The notes: generated by a model not told the origin, from the letters alone. 41,728 bases of DNA from an uncultured Gammaproteobacteria bacterium (GCA_947259395.1 CAMYMN010000015.1:81168-122895); one strand, 5' to 3'. Positions 26,584 to 36,405 are shown, numbered from the stretch's first letter. Made by a program: numbers and translations.

Positions 26584-27311
26584 CGGCGAGTCCACCGGCG
26601 CACCGCTGGTGTATGTCGCCGGCTGACGTCGAGTTTATCTTCCACGTCCCTCAGTAATACCCGCCAACGGCCACTCGGCTGTTTTTCGATACCGCGGATA
26701 TAATCCACCGCAACCAGGGCGTTTCTGTGTATGCGCAGAAAACGATCTTCGAACTCTTCTTCCAGGCTGACTAGCGAGTCTTCAATAAGATGTTGCTCAG
26801 CCCCGGTACGAACGGTTACGTACTTATTGTCAGCCATGAAATAAACGATATCCTGAATCGGAATCAGGGTGATCTGGCCACGCATATGAACGCTGATGTG
26901 CGTGCGTACTTGCGGTTCTTCTTGCGCCTGTGTCACCTGCTTGAGTTGTTTGAGAGTTAATCGTTTAGCTTTTTGCAAGGCCATATCAAGACGGTCCTTG
27001 CGAATCGGTTTGAGGAGATAATCCACCGCATTGACCTCAAACGCCTCGAGGGCATGCTGGTCGTAGGCGGTAGTAAAAATCACAGCGGGTGGGGTATCCA
27101 TGGACATCAGATGCATCGCAGTTTCCAGACCGTCCATCACCGGCATGCGGATATCCATAAGCAGAACTTCAGGCTTTAACGACATGGTTTTTTCGATTGC
27201 CTCGTTTCCATTCATGGCCTCACCGATGATCGCGTGCTCGCCATTTTTACTGACGAGTTCGCGCAGACGCGCGCGCGCCAGCTTTTCGTCATCTACTACT
27301 AAAATCTTCAT
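26580..27311 (-). CDS. algR: LytTR-family response regulator, AlgR-like
   Basis: A 243-residue regulator: receiver domain (1-120) with acid pocket D7-D8, phosphoacceptor D53 in LLMDIRMP and the lysine in YLLKPIRK. A LytTR DNA-binding domain follows (about 140-243), seen in VYFMADNKYVTV and FLRIHRNALV. AlgR of pseudomonads controls alginate, twitching and virulence genes; targets here are unknown. The start ATG 27311 fits MKILVVDDE. It overlaps the upstream kinase gene by 23 bases, so synthesis is coupled to the kinases. Confidence 0.93.
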   Translation of the reverse strand: MKILVVDDEKLARARLRELVSKNGEHAIIGEAMNGNEAIEKTMSLKPEVLLMDIRMPVMDGLETAMHLMSMDTPPAVIFTTAYDQHALEAFEVNAVDYLLKPIRKDRLDMALQKAKRLTLKQLKQVTQAQEEPQVRTHISVHMRGQITLIPIQDIVYFMADNKYVTVRTGAEQHLIEDSLVSLEEEFEDRFLRIHRNALVAVDYIRGIEKQPSGRWRVLLRDVEDKLDVSRRHTPAVRRWTRR

Positions 27312-28434
27312 TACTTGACTCTCCAAACGCTGGATGGCTGATATGAACCGCCATTGAGCGGTCGTCTCTCTCGATCTTGAGATCCGCCTTGTCTCCATAC
27401 AGGTCATGGAGCCGCAAGCGGATATTGTTCAGGGCAGTATCGCCATCACGGCGTGCTGCCTCGGAAAGTTCAGCATAGGGGCTAGTTATCGATATATTCA
27501 ACCTTCCGTCGTCTAACCATAAGCGTATATCGATGTTTCCACCCTTTGGAAGTGGTTCTATCCCATGGTGGATCGCATTTTCCAATAGAAGTTGTAACAT
27601 GAGGGCAGGAGTTTTTGTGGTCCTGGACAAAGATTCGGTTTGCCAGTTGGCATTCAATCTGTCCTCCAGCCGTAATTTCTCTAACTTTAAGTATTTTCGT
27701 GCGACCTTTATCTCGTTTTGAATCGGTATCAAGTCTTTGCTCTCATCCAACATCAAGCGGAATAAATCCGCCATGTCCTCAATAGCCGCCTCAGCGCGCA
27801 CCGGAGCACGACGGGTGAGGCTGGCGATGATGTTCATGCTGTTGAACAAGAAATGCGGCCGGATGCGGTACTTCAAGATCGTCGCTCGTGCTCGTTCTTC
27901 AGCCAACGTCTTTTGCCGTAACTGGTGACGTGCAACAAAATAACGTAGCGCCAACGCGTTGATGATGGCGCTCACGGTCAGATTTTGTCCGTGAAAATAC
28001 GCGTACCAAGCCGGTCTGGGGGACTCAATAATGTCGGCGCCTGCCATCAACCACAATGCAAACTCGCTCACCAACCAGGTTACGCAAAGCAACAATAGAT
28101 ACGCCATGAGCACGGCGCGTCTCTCCCCAAGCCGGTTCAGATACGGGCGTGCGGCACACAGCACGCCAATGCTTGTGAGTGCAATCCACTGCAAGAATAA
28201 GGAAATATAAAAAAGATCCTGAAAAACACTCGCAGTCAACGGCGGCGTTATTATCGTCGCGACGATGGCGAGAAATTCGGCGAGCACAACAACATTAATC
28301 ACCATTTCACCGCGACAGAACTCGGGTAAAAAGCCGGGCTCTGTGAGCTGGGAGGCGTCGAACTCGGAGTCCTGCTCCGTGGTTTGACTGAGGTCAGATG
28401 GCTGGGTGATGAATTGCGGCATAAACAGCTTCAA
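27289..28434 (-). CDS. algZ: LytS/AlgZ-type sensor histidine kinase (second in tandem)
   Basis: A 381-residue inner-membrane kinase: a CxxP-like FLPEFC segment at about 35-40, four to five spans (about 45-165), then a His_kinase domain with H194 in RIRPHFLFNSMN and an ATP-binding part (LLENAIHHGIEP). The usual glycine boxes are weak (DTALNNIRLRLHD), as in FimS/AlgZ. It overlaps algR by 23 bases and the other kinase by four. Compared with that kinase it has an extra 24-residue N-terminal tail. Both tandem proteins keep the phospho-acceptor histidine. Confidence 0.92.
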   Translation of the reverse strand: MKLFMPQFITQPSDLSQTTEQDSEFDASQLTEPGFLPEFCRGEMVINVVVLAEFLAIVATIITPPLTASVFQDLFYISLFLQWIALTSIGVLCAARPYLNRLGERRAVLMAYLLLLCVTWLVSEFALWLMAGADIIESPRPAWYAYFHGQNLTVSAIINALALRYFVARHQLRQKTLAEERARATILKYRIRPHFLFNSMNIIASLTRRAPVRAEAAIEDMADLFRLMLDESKDLIPIQNEIKVARKYLKLEKLRLEDRLNANWQTESLSRTTKTPALMLQLLLENAIHHGIEPLPKGGNIDIRLWLDDGRLNISITSPYAELSEAARRDGDTALNNIRLRLHDLYGDKADLKIERDDRSMAVHISHPAFGESSNEDFSSR

Positions 28435-29489
28435 CCACGAATGATGGGCATTTGGATCTTTACGTGATAATTCCCGAGTTGTTCAAAATACTGCAGGCTA
28501 GCCTTGCCGCCAAAATGCTGTGCCAAACGTTCCTGCACATTGTTCATCGCAATTTGATTGCCTTTACGATGTTGTCCCTGGTTGGTGACCTCGGCCAAGG
28601 GGTTGCTAATCATGACGTTTAACATGTCATTATTCTCCGACCACATCTGTATGTCGATGGTACCACCAGCAAAACTCGGTTCGATGCCGTGATATACCGC
28701 ATTTTCTATCAGTGGTTGCAACGTCAATGAAGGAATCTGCGCGCTACGCGGGACATTTGATGCTGTCCATTTGACCTGCAAGCGATCGCCAAGGCGTAAC
28801 TTTTCAATGTCGAGGTACTGGCGGGCCAGTTCGCCCTCTGCGGTGATAGGTACCATCTTGCGCGGATCCGCGAGCAGCACCCTGAATAAATCCGCAAGGT
28901 CCTGGAGCGCCTTCTCTGCCAATTCTGGGTCGGAACGAATAAGCGACGCGACGCTGTTCAAGCTGTTGAACATAAAATGCGGTCGGATCCGGGATTGCAG
29001 CGCTTCCAGACGGCTACGCTGTTGCGCTTCGCTTTCCATTTGCGCGCGATGGGAGACCGTAAAGTAACGCAAGACTAGAACGTAAATTACTGCGCTGATG
29101 ATCAAAGTACGGATCAGTAAAGATCCATGCCACTGCGGCCAACGCTGTGGAGTAATCTGCAATTGATGCATTCCCCAGACCGCTGTCTCTACGACGATCA
29201 CCGTCACCAGCATCAGTATTGTGAAGATCGCCATCGCCCCCAGCTCTACGCGCAAGCGGGTTATCGGTGGGGAGATGATTTTTAACGTGAAGATACTACT
29301 CACCGCGATCAGCTGCGCAAAAGCGGTCATCAACAAAAAGTCGTTCCAGGCAGCCTGGTTTAGCTGATCATTTCGGCTCACGGTCAGCACAATGGCAATG
29401 ACTTGGGCCAGAACCAAAAGTCTCCATGCGATGGTGCCACTGCCGAAATCCGGCAAAAAACTCCGTGCAGGACTGTGGTTGCTACGCAT
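28431..29489 (-). CDS. LytS/AlgZ-type sensor histidine kinase (first in tandem)
   Basis: A 352-residue membrane kinase homologous to its downstream neighbour: FLPDFGSG near residue 11 (lacking the Cys), about four spans (20-145), then H171 in RIRPHFMFNSLN and the N-box LIENAVYHGIEP. Its last codons overlap the next kinase start (28431-28434), giving kinase-kinase-regulator in one transcript. Sequence identity between the two is moderate, suggesting an old duplication. Together they could form a heterodimer or receive separate signals into one AlgR. Confidence 0.9.
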   Translation of the reverse strand: MRSNHSPARSFLPDFGSGTIAWRLLVLAQVIAIVLTVSRNDQLNQAAWNDFLLMTAFAQLIAVSSIFTLKIISPPITRLRVELGAMAIFTILMLVTVIVVETAVWGMHQLQITPQRWPQWHGSLLIRTLIISAVIYVLVLRYFTVSHRAQMESEAQQRSRLEALQSRIRPHFMFNSLNSVASLIRSDPELAEKALQDLADLFRVLLADPRKMVPITAEGELARQYLDIEKLRLGDRLQVKWTASNVPRSAQIPSLTLQPLIENAVYHGIEPSFAGGTIDIQMWSENNDMLNVMISNPLAEVTNQGQHRKGNQIAMNNVQERLAQHFGGKASLQYFEQLGNYHVKIQMPIIRG

Positions 29490-29598
29490 AAGGTCAAAGC
29501 TGGAAAGGCATTACTTAATTATGATGATTATGGCACCGGTTGGCAGCAGAGTAATCTCGCCGCAACCATTGCATTGCGGCAACGGAAGGCATGCGGGT

Positions 29599-29628
29599 AA
29601 AAAAAACCCCCCGGATGCTGTCGGGGGG
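29599..29628 (-). terminator. Strong intrinsic terminator (minus strand)
   Basis: On the minus strand: CCCCCCG, 8-base loop ACAGCATC, CGGGGGG, then eight Ts. The T-run exists only on this strand. It lies 109 bases before the first kinase gene, so it either ends a separate RNA or attenuates the kinase operon. Confidence 0.88.
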
Positions 29629-29700
29629 TGAGGTGACCTGATTCGGATACTAGGTGGGGGTGTCTGAGGAAGGTGTCCCGAACCAGGTATATTCTGTCGC
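29599..29700 (-). ncRNA. Candidate structured small RNA or attenuator leader
   Basis: Directly 5' of the terminator on the minus strand is an 11-bp stem: ACCTGGTTCGG (29678-29688) with CCGAATCAGGT (29636-29646), around a C-rich 31-base loop (with CCTTCCTC and CACCCCCACC). The one non-Watson-Crick pair is G-U on the minus strand but A-C on the plus strand, which supports a minus-strand RNA. The 5' end is unclear. An AT-rich block lies at 29700-29720. Further upstream CTGACA-N17-TAGGGT (about 29825-29853) with nested stems to 29760 could give a transcript of about 220 bases. The C-rich loop could pair with ribosome sites. I do not recognise a known family. Confidence 0.5.
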
Positions 29701-29732
29701 TAGATATATTCTATATAGTGTAAGCAGTGTAG

Positions 29733-30041
29733 GTTAGCCCCCCGTACTGCGCAACACCCAACGATAGGCGGACCCTGCCAGCGGATAAACGGCAGCAGGG
29801 CACACAGGGTGTCTGTGACGGAAACCCTAGCACAATTTGTGGAAATTGTCAGCTACCCGCCGCGTTTTGGCGCCCACCTGGGGGTGCTGAGCAAGGGACC
29901 GGGCGGCCGGACGGCGCGTGGGAGCGATGAAATGAGGGGTCGGAGTCGGTGACTCCGGCTCCTTAATTCTGTACGCGACTGCCGTGCGCGTGTGCGAAAA
30001 TCAGCCAGGCCGGGGCGCCTGGTGAGCAATGCGGACTAAGC
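29733..30041. repeat. Possible degenerate composite element
   Basis: The right end reads GCGCCTGGTGAGCAATGCGGACTAAG (about 30016-30041), similar to the family's right terminus. A left end could be TTAGCCCCCCGTACTGCGCA at 29734. The interior includes GAGTCGGTGACTCCGGCTC, a palindrome also hinted at in copy 1. No gene is seen in this stretch. Confidence 0.35.
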
Positions 30042-30065
30042 GTTGGTGACCAAGCCGGCACCGGT

Positions 30066-30198
30066 ACAGCCCGGTGTGTATTGTAGCAAGTGACCCGGAC
30101 CATCGAAGGCCGACGGGTCATAAGAACCGGCGCCACGCGTTTCCCTGGTGTACAGCCGTGAATTGAGGCGGGACGCCTTGGTGCGATATGCGGGTGAA
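30066..30198. repeat. Short remnant of the composite element before argH
   Basis: The right end CGCCTTGGTGCGATATGCGG, then GTGAA (30174-30198), is a clear family terminus. The left end CAGCCCGGTGTGTATTGTAG (30066 on) is weak. It lies about 100 bases upstream of argH. Confidence 0.55.
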
Positions 30199-30296
30199 CC
30201 ACATATTGCGCGCTTCGTGGCAACCAGGTTTTCTATTACTCCGCGGCTGGGATGCGATATCCGCCCTAATGATCGTTGCGGTATACTCGCGCGCCT

Positions 30297-31709
30297 ATGA
30301 GCACCAGTAAAACTTGGGGTGGGCGCTTTGGCCAAGCCACCGACCAGCGAGTGGAGTCTTTCACTTCGTCACTGGACTATGATCGTCGTTTATACGCGCA
30401 CGACATTCGGGGTTCGATCGCGCACGCGAGGATGTTGGCCCATGTTGGTGTTCTGACTGGTACGGAGTGTGACGAGATAGTAACTGGGCTCGAGCGGATC
30501 AAATCAGAGATCGAACGAGGTGAGTTCGAGTGGTTGCCGGCGCATGAGGACGTGCACATGAATATAGAGCTGCGGCTGACTGAGCAGATCGGTGAGGTTG
30601 GTAAGAAACTGCACACCGCCAGATCGCGTAACGATCAAGTTGCTACCGACTTGCGTTTGTATATGCGCTATGCCGTAGACGAGATTCTAACGGCACTAGT
30701 TGCGTTTCAAGTCGAACTGCTTGATATCGCAGAGAGGGAGGCAGAGACAATAATGCCCGGCTTCACTCACATGCAGACGGCGCAACCGGTGACCGCCGGG
30801 CATCACGTGATGGCGTGGTCGCAGATGCTCGAGCGGGATATGCAACGCCTATTCGAGGTGCGCCAGCGAATCAATATCATGCCGTTAGGTGCGGCTGCGC
30901 TCTCTGGTACCAGTTTTCCGATCGACCGTACTTTTACCGCCAAAGAGTTGGGTTTTGACGAGCCCAGCGCTAATTCATTGGACGCCGTATCCGACCGTGA
31001 TTTTGTCATCGAGTTCGTCGCTGGAGCATCGATATTAATGGTCCATTTGTCGCGCATCGCGGAAGAGCTGATCCTGTGGTGTTCAGAGCCGTTCGGTTTT
31101 ATCCAGATTGGAGAGGCTTTTTGCACCGGCTCCAGCATCATGCCGCAAAAGAAGAACCCCGACGTAGCGGAGTTAACACGCGCCAAGAGCGGACGAGTGT
31201 TTGGCCATCTTGTGGCGATCCTCACGGTAATGAAAGGCCAGCCCCTTGCCTATAATCGGGACAATCAAGAGGACAAAGAGTTGTCCTTCGATACCGTAGA
31301 CACGGTGTTAGCCTGCCTGGAAGTCATGCTGGGCATGATGTCGGATATTCATTTTCAGCGCGAACGATTATTGGCGGCGGCGCAGCGCGGTTACTCTACG
31401 GCTACAGATCTTGCGGAGTACCTGGTGAGTAAGGGCGTACCATTCCGTGATGCTCATGAGGCCGTCGGCAAGACTGTTCGTTACGCCCTGGAACGACACA
31501 AGAGCTTGTCAGAATTGAGCTTGGACGAATTACAGCGTTTCAGCGACGAGATACAGGCAGATGTCTTCGACCGATTGACGATTGAAGGTTCCGTCAGTGT
31601 GCGTGTGCATGTCGGTGGCACGGCGCCTAGCGAAGTCATCAAATCTGTGCGCAACGCCCGTGAGCGCTTGACCCGACGTCGCGAACTGCTCGGGAGATTG
31701 CCGAAGTGA
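30297..31709 (+). CDS. argH: Argininosuccinate lyase
   Basis: Splits argininosuccinate into arginine and fumarate, the last arginine step. The 470-residue enzyme starts [12 protein letters not shown] after MSTS, with [36 protein letters not shown] and the superfamily signature [12 protein letters not shown] containing the catalytic Ser. ATG 30297 fits the family. There is no Shine-Dalgarno, and a -10-like TATACT (30282-30287) sits so close that a leaderless or near-leaderless mRNA is possible. Divergence from the AlgZ/AlgR genes is a pseudomonad-like arrangement. Confidence 0.97.
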   Translation: MSTSKTWGGRFGQATDQRVESFTSSLDYDRRLYAHDIRGSIAHARMLAHVGVLTGTECDEIVTGLERIKSEIERGEFEWLPAHEDVHMNIELRLTEQIGEVGKKLHTARSRNDQVATDLRLYMRYAVDEILTALVAFQVELLDIAEREAETIMPGFTHMQTAQPVTAGHHVMAWSQMLERDMQRLFEVRQRINIMPLGAAALSGTSFPIDRTFTAKELGFDEPSANSLDAVSDRDFVIEFVAGASILMVHLSRIAEELILWCSEPFGFIQIGEAFCTGSSIMPQKKNPDVAELTRAKSGRVFGHLVAILTVMKGQPLAYNRDNQEDKELSFDTVDTVLACLEVMLGMMSDIHFQRERLLAAAQRGYSTATDLAEYLVSKGVPFRDAHEAVGKTVRYALERHKSLSELSLDELQRFSDEIQADVFDRLTIEGSVSVRVHVGGTAPSEVIKSVRNARERLTRRRELLGRLPK

Positions 31710-32084
31710 GACGGCACCATGAGCGAGCTCCGGCAAGTATGGGGTGCGTATTGTGGATATAGTATGAACACGGGATTCGCCGGGGACACGACCGTCGTCA
31801 CCCTTTGGAATTCATCATGTGTTCATGTTACCAGTTTCATTAGTCACGCCTCGCCCGGCTTTGGCTGGTTCTGGCTTACCTGTGCTTAGCCCGGATAGGA
31901 CAACGACCGTGTACAAAACGTACCCGGACCAAGTGGGCTAGATTCGGTATATACGAAGTGTTTTTCAATCAGTTACCTCAAGGCCGGTGGCCGACTGGTG
32001 CACGACAGCAGTTTTCCATCAACTTGAAAGCCGTTATCCTTTAGCACCCGTTGGCAACATAACCTCAAAAGGAGCGCTCTCCCC
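31710..32084. other. Intergenic region, argH to lptM, with a small inverted-repeat remnant
   Basis: No gene supported. At 31885-31941 CTTAGCCCGGATAGGAC and GGACCAAGTGGGCTAG face each other, like a shrunken pair of the composite-repeat ends. AAGGAG at 32069-32074 is the lptM ribosome site. Confidence 0.4.
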
Positions 32085-32267
32085 ATGCCTCAATTGAAAA
32101 TTCCGGCGATGATAACGGCTTTAGTGTTTGGGTCGTCCATGTTGTTAGCAGCTTGCGGCCAAAAGGGTCCGTTGTATCTGCCAGAAACTAACAAATCCGA
32201 GCAAGAACAAAGCGAAATGCAGGACAAAAAGAAAGCAGAGGAACAGCGCGGCGGTAGCGGTTACTGA
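32085..32267 (+). CDS. lptM: LptM (YifL)-type small lipoprotein
   Basis: A 60-residue lipoprotein with the signal LVFGSSMLLAAC, lipidated at the Cys of the lipobox, followed directly by GQKGPLYLP, the family hallmark. LptM helps the LptDE lipopolysaccharide translocon mature in the outer membrane. The tail is charged and probably disordered. AAGGAG precedes the ATG. It sits before lysA as in many gammaproteobacteria. Confidence 0.92.
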   Translation: MPQLKIPAMITALVFGSSMLLAACGQKGPLYLPETNKSEQEQSEMQDKKKAEEQRGGSGY

Positions 32268-32310
32268 TCTAGCCGAACTTGTACCGAGTGCAATTCTGCG
32301 CACGGAGGGT

Positions 32311-33570
32311 GTGTTGACGAAATTCGAACGTCGTGATGGTGAGCTTTATGCTGACCAGGTACGGCTTGCGGATATTGCCGCAGAGGTCGGCACGCCTTGT
32401 TATGTATATTCGCGAGGCGCGATTGAGCACAACTTTCAGGCACTGTCGACGGCATTTGAGGACTACCCGCACCTTATTTGTTACTCGGTTAAGGCGAACT
32501 CGAACTTGGCGGTATTGAACGTTCTTGCCCGACTGGGATCCGGCTTTGACATCGTGTCCGGAGGTGAACTGGAGCGTGTGCTGCGCGCCGGTGGCGACCC
32601 GGCAAAAGTTGTATTCTCTGGGGTGGGTAAGACCACACGCGAGATTGAACGGGCGTTGGAAGTGGGCATACGCTGCATCGATGTTGAATCCACAGCAGAA
32701 CTGCGACGTGTTAATGCGTTGGCGGCGCGGGCCGGGATAAAGGCGCCGGTGGCAATCCGCGTGAACCCTGATATAGACGCAAACACTCATCCGTATATCG
32801 CGACCGGATTGCGTCAAACGAAGTTCGGCATTCCAATGGAAGATGCTATTGCCGCCTATCGACTGGCGTTGGATATGGGCCATGTCGCCATTTTCGGCAT
32901 TGCCGCGCATATCGGCTCACAGATTACGGATACCACACCGTTCACCGAGGCGTTGGACAGGTTGTTGCGCCTAGTGGAGGACTTGGAGGATATTGGTGTC
33001 ACCATAGAAAACGTCGATATCGGCGGTGGTCTGGGTGTGCGTTACCGTGACGAGCATGTTCCGGACAGCAAAAACTTCGTGACCGCGTTGATCGAAGCGA
33101 TGCGGGCACGTGGCTTCGATCTGCCACTCATTATTGAACCAGGTCGCTCGATCGTGGGGGACGCAGGCGTATTGCTGACTAAAGTGGAATACGTTAAGTC
33201 CAATGTCACCAAGAATTTTGCAGTGGTGGATGCCGGAATGAACGATCTCATCCGTCCGGCTTTGTACGACGCCTGGCAAGACATAGTCCCGCTTGTCGCT
33301 GAAAGTGAAAGCAGGAAAAATCACTACGACGTAGTCGGACCCGTGTGTGAGACCGCGGACGTCCTCGGCAAAGATCGCAAATTAGACGTGGTCGAAGGCG
33401 ACATACTGGCAGTGTGCACTGCGGGAGCTTATGGCTGGGCGCTTAGTTCAAACTACAATTCCCGTCCACGTCCACCCGAGGTGATGGTGGATGGCGATCA
33501 GTTCTACTTAATTCGTCATCGAGAGACGATCGACGAGTTGTGTGCTGCGGAGTCCATTCTGCCGGATTAA
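32311..33570 (+). CDS. lysA: Diaminopimelate decarboxylase
   Basis: A PLP enzyme that makes lysine from meso-diaminopimelate. The protein of about 419 residues shows CYSVKANSN, whose Lys binds PLP, then GSGFDIVSGGEL, HIGSQITD, VDIGGGLGV, EPGRSIVGDAG and GPVCETADVLG. The start is GTG 32311 or TTG 32314. GGAGG at 32304-32308 is only two bases from the GTG but five from the TTG, so the TTG may be used. dapF, which usually follows, is absent; a 435-base non-coding stretch comes next. Confidence 0.96.
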   Translation: MLTKFERRDGELYADQVRLADIAAEVGTPCYVYSRGAIEHNFQALSTAFEDYPHLICYSVKANSNLAVLNVLARLGSGFDIVSGGELERVLRAGGDPAKVVFSGVGKTTREIERALEVGIRCIDVESTAELRRVNALAARAGIKAPVAIRVNPDIDANTHPYIATGLRQTKFGIPMEDAIAAYRLALDMGHVAIFGIAAHIGSQITDTTPFTEALDRLLRLVEDLEDIGVTIENVDIGGGLGVRYRDEHVPDSKNFVTALIEAMRARGFDLPLIIEPGRSIVGDAGVLLTKVEYVKSNVTKNFAVVDAGMNDLIRPALYDAWQDIVPLVAESESRKNHYDVVGPVCETADVLGKDRKLDVVEGDILAVCTAGAYGWALSSNYNSRPRPPEVMVDGDQFYLIRHRETIDELCAAESILPD

Positions 33571-34005
33571 TTATTACGTTGAACCGCGGTGATAGCCTGG
33601 AGGACAGGCGCCCGCGATGTCTTCAAAATTAATCCACGCTGAATCGTCGCGATTGTCTTGACTGGTTGAAAACTTCGGATTAACGCGTAGTGGACGTGTT
33701 CGCGGCAAGCGGTGTCTAACCCGTATACTGCACCAAGGCGAAAAAGAAACCAGCTAAATTTGTTTGGAATGATGAATTCAATCAATGTCCGGCGTGAACA
33801 AAGTTGCTGAAGTTCACAGACGGCGGTTTTGCTAAGCTATAAATCGAAGCCTGCGGCTGCATCGATATGGCAACGACAGTTTACACTTTATCTATGACCG
33901 GTTCTCGCACTCGATCCATGGGCGCCACCGCGGCTGAGGTTGGCGGAATTGATAGCCGGTAGAATGTTGTCCAGTTCTATACCCGAGTCGAGCACATAGA
34001 AAAGT
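33571..34005. other. Non-coding gap between lysA and aroE with a solitary repeat end
   Basis: No credible gene in either direction. CTAACCCGTATACTGCACCA, continuing to AGGCG (33716-33740), is a good left end of the composite-repeat family, but no matching right end was found before aroE. This suggests a truncated copy. I see no remnant of dapF. Confidence 0.5.
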
Positions 34006-34860
34006 ATGAGCGATCTATTCGATTTCGACCAGCCGCCATCCTTGTACGCAGTGATGGGTAATCCGGTTGCCCATAGCCATTCACCGCAGATCCATCACAT
34101 GTTTGCCGAACAATTTCAATTGCGTGTTGATTATCGAAAGATTCAGGTGGACTTGGGCGGATTACCGCAGGCGGTGACGAGCTTCCGTGCCACCGGCGGA
34201 CAGGGATTGAACATCACCTTGCCGTTCAAACTCGATGCCTTTCGGCTGGCTGACGAAGTCAGCCCACGCGCCCTATTGGCTGAAGCGGTCAACACCATTT
34301 CATTTACCGATGGTGACCGAATTATCGGCGACAATACCGACGGCGCGGGCATTTGTCGCGACATCATTTTCAATCTGGAGTGCCCTATTGCGGGGCGCCG
34401 GGTTCTGTTAGTCGGTGCCGGCGGCGCAGTGCGTGGTGTGCTGGGACCGATCCTCGAGGCGCATCCCGACTTGGTAGTCATCGCCAATCGAACCGTGGAT
34501 AAAGCGGTCGAACTGGAGCGCCATTTCTCCAGCATTCGAAATGTTGCCGGATGCGGTCTTGATGACTTGACCGGCGAGCAATTCGATATCATCATCAATG
34601 GCACCTCGGCGAGTGTCACCGATGAGATCCCCTCTATTCCGCACACGGTATTCGCGCCCGGCGCCCTGGCTTACGACATGATGTACGGCGAGCGGCCCAC
34701 CGTATTTGTTGATTGGGCAGCGCGTCACGGCGCCAGCCAGACCGCCGACGGGATCGGCATGCTGGTTGAACAGGCAGCGGAATCTTTTGCTATCTGGCAC
34801 GATCGCACCCCACAGACCGGACCGGTGATCGCCGCTCTCAGGAATGCCCGCGCAGCGTAG
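34006..34860 (+). CDS. aroE: Shikimate dehydrogenase
   Basis: NADP-dependent reduction of 3-dehydroshikimate in aromatic amino-acid synthesis. The 284-residue protein has YAVMGNPVAHSHSPQIHHMF, NITLPFK with the catalytic Lys, EAVNTIS, DNTDGAG, the nucleotide loop GAGGAVRGV, the NADP-selecting NRT and the C-terminal DGIGMLVEQAA. Order and length are normal. It is convergent with gor. No terminator was seen between the two. Confidence 0.96.
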   Translation: MSDLFDFDQPPSLYAVMGNPVAHSHSPQIHHMFAEQFQLRVDYRKIQVDLGGLPQAVTSFRATGGQGLNITLPFKLDAFRLADEVSPRALLAEAVNTISFTDGDRIIGDNTDGAGICRDIIFNLECPIAGRRVLLVGAGGAVRGVLGPILEAHPDLVVIANRTVDKAVELERHFSSIRNVAGCGLDDLTGEQFDIIINGTSASVTDEIPSIPHTVFAPGALAYDMMYGERPTVFVDWAARHGASQTADGIGMLVEQAAESFAIWHDRTPQTGPVIAALRNARAA

Positions 34861-34968
34861 CCTGGTTTTCAGATCGTACCCCCGAGTAGCGTAATCAAAG
34901 TCCCCGGCCTGTGGCTGCGGGGCCGGCCAGACCTGCTGCGTGAGGAATGCCGGTTGGAATCCCGTAGG

Positions 34969-36321
34969 CTAACGCAGGGTAACGAATTCTTCGGCGGCCG
35001 TGGGATGGATGGCGACGGTATTATCGAAGTCACGCTTTCGCGCTCCCATCTTTACCGCCACCGAAAACCCCTGGATGATCTCATCGGCAAAATCCCCAAT
35101 CATGTGGCATCCAACAATGCGTTCTTGATCGCCGACGGTTACCAACTTCACTACTGTCGGAGACCTTCTTTCGAGCACAGAGTAGTACATGTTGGTGAAA
35201 CGGCTCTGATACACCTTAACCATTTCCTCACCGAATTGCGCTTGCGCCTCGTCTTCGGTCAGGCCCACGGTCCCGATGGGAGGGTGGCTGAATACGACGC
35301 TGGGTATATCGTCGTAATCCAGCTTGGCGCCCGGCTGTCCGCCAAATAAACGGTCCGCCAGCCGCCTGCCGGCGGCGATGGCCACCGGCGTCAGCGCTCG
35401 CCGTCCGGTGACATCGCCCACGGCGTAGACCCCCTCGACGCTCGTATTTTGGTAAGTATCGGTGGTGATGGATCCGTCGTCATCGGTCGCAACGTCGGTA
35501 TGCTCGAGGCCGATGGTATCGGTAGCGGGACGCCGGCCGATTGCCCACAGCACTTGGTCAAAGCCGCTGATCACCTCGCCGTCCTGCCGGCGCAACAGCA
35601 GGCGTCCATTGTCCTCACGTTCAACGCTTTGAAGCTGCAATCGCGTGAGCATGCTGATGCCCGCACATTCCATTTCCTCCATCAGGGTTTCGCGCAACGT
35701 CACATCAAAGGTGCGCAACAATTGCTCCTTGCGCAGCAGTATGGTTACCTCCGAACCCAGGCTGTTCAGTACACCGGCAAGCTCTACGGCGATGTATCCG
35801 GCGCCGACTACCACCACGCACGGTGGCAGATACTCGAGTTCGAAAAACCCATCGCTGGTGATACCGAATTCGGCACCTGGCAGCTCGGGAATGATGGGGT
35901 GGCTGCCAGTGGCGATCAAAATATGTTTGCTCGTGAACGTCTGGTCACCGACCACGACCGAGTGGTTTTCGTTAAAGTGTGCGAAACCCTCGATCTTAGC
36001 GACACCGGATTCTTCAAGGCCGCGGTGATATATATTGTTCAGCCGTTCGATATATGCGTCGCGGGCTTGTTTAATGGCCAGCCAATCAAAGCCATTTCGT
36101 TGTATGTCAAAACCGTATGCCGGCGCGTCGTGCAGTATCTCGGCGATACGAGACGTTGTCCACATCACTTTTTTCGGCACGCAGCCAACGTTGACGCAGG
36201 TGCCACCGATACGTCCCGCCTCAACGATCAACACCTTGGCGCCATAGGAGGCCGCCCGCCGTGCTGAGGCGATGCCACCGCTGCCACCACCAATCACTAT
36301 GTAGTCGTAACGAGTCGTCAT
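34969..36321 (-). CDS. gor: Glutathione reductase
   Basis: Reduces glutathione disulfide with NADPH. 450 residues, the same length as the Escherichia coli enzyme. It starts [19 protein letters not shown] (FAD site), then the redox pair in [13 protein letters not shown], the NADPH site [13 protein letters not shown], the second FAD motif VYAVGDVTG and the C-terminal active-site [11 protein letters not shown]. The start at 36321 is fixed by the FAD motif; the open frame extends upstream without meaning. It diverges from prlC. Confidence 0.96.
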   Translation of the reverse strand: MTTRYDYIVIGGGSGGIASARRAASYGAKVLIVEAGRIGGTCVNVGCVPKKVMWTTSRIAEILHDAPAYGFDIQRNGFDWLAIKQARDAYIERLNNIYHRGLEESGVAKIEGFAHFNENHSVVVGDQTFTSKHILIATGSHPIIPELPGAEFGITSDGFFELEYLPPCVVVVGAGYIAVELAGVLNSLGSEVTILLRKEQLLRTFDVTLRETLMEEMECAGISMLTRLQLQSVEREDNGRLLLRRQDGEVISGFDQVLWAIGRRPATDTIGLEHTDVATDDDGSITTDTYQNTSVEGVYAVGDVTGRRALTPVAIAAGRRLADRLFGGQPGAKLDYDDIPSVVFSHPPIGTVGLTEDEAQAQFGEEMVKVYQSRFTNMYYSVLERRSPTVVKLVTVGDQERIVGCHMIGDFADEIIQGFSVAVKMGARKRDFDNTVAIHPTAAEEFVTLR

Positions 36322-36405
36322 GGGGGTCGGATTCGGGTCATGATTTGGATTGGAAACAAAGCATACGTGGTAAAGTTGTCGCACGTAAACCATGACCGTA
36401 AAGAC

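Noticed and set aside
29640..29990. RNase P, tmRNA, 6S or SRP RNA
   Set aside because: None of the diagnostic sequences I know for these RNAs is present, so only an unnamed RNA candidate is reported.
35449..36267. 272-codon plus-strand frame
   Set aside because: Antisense shadow of gor.
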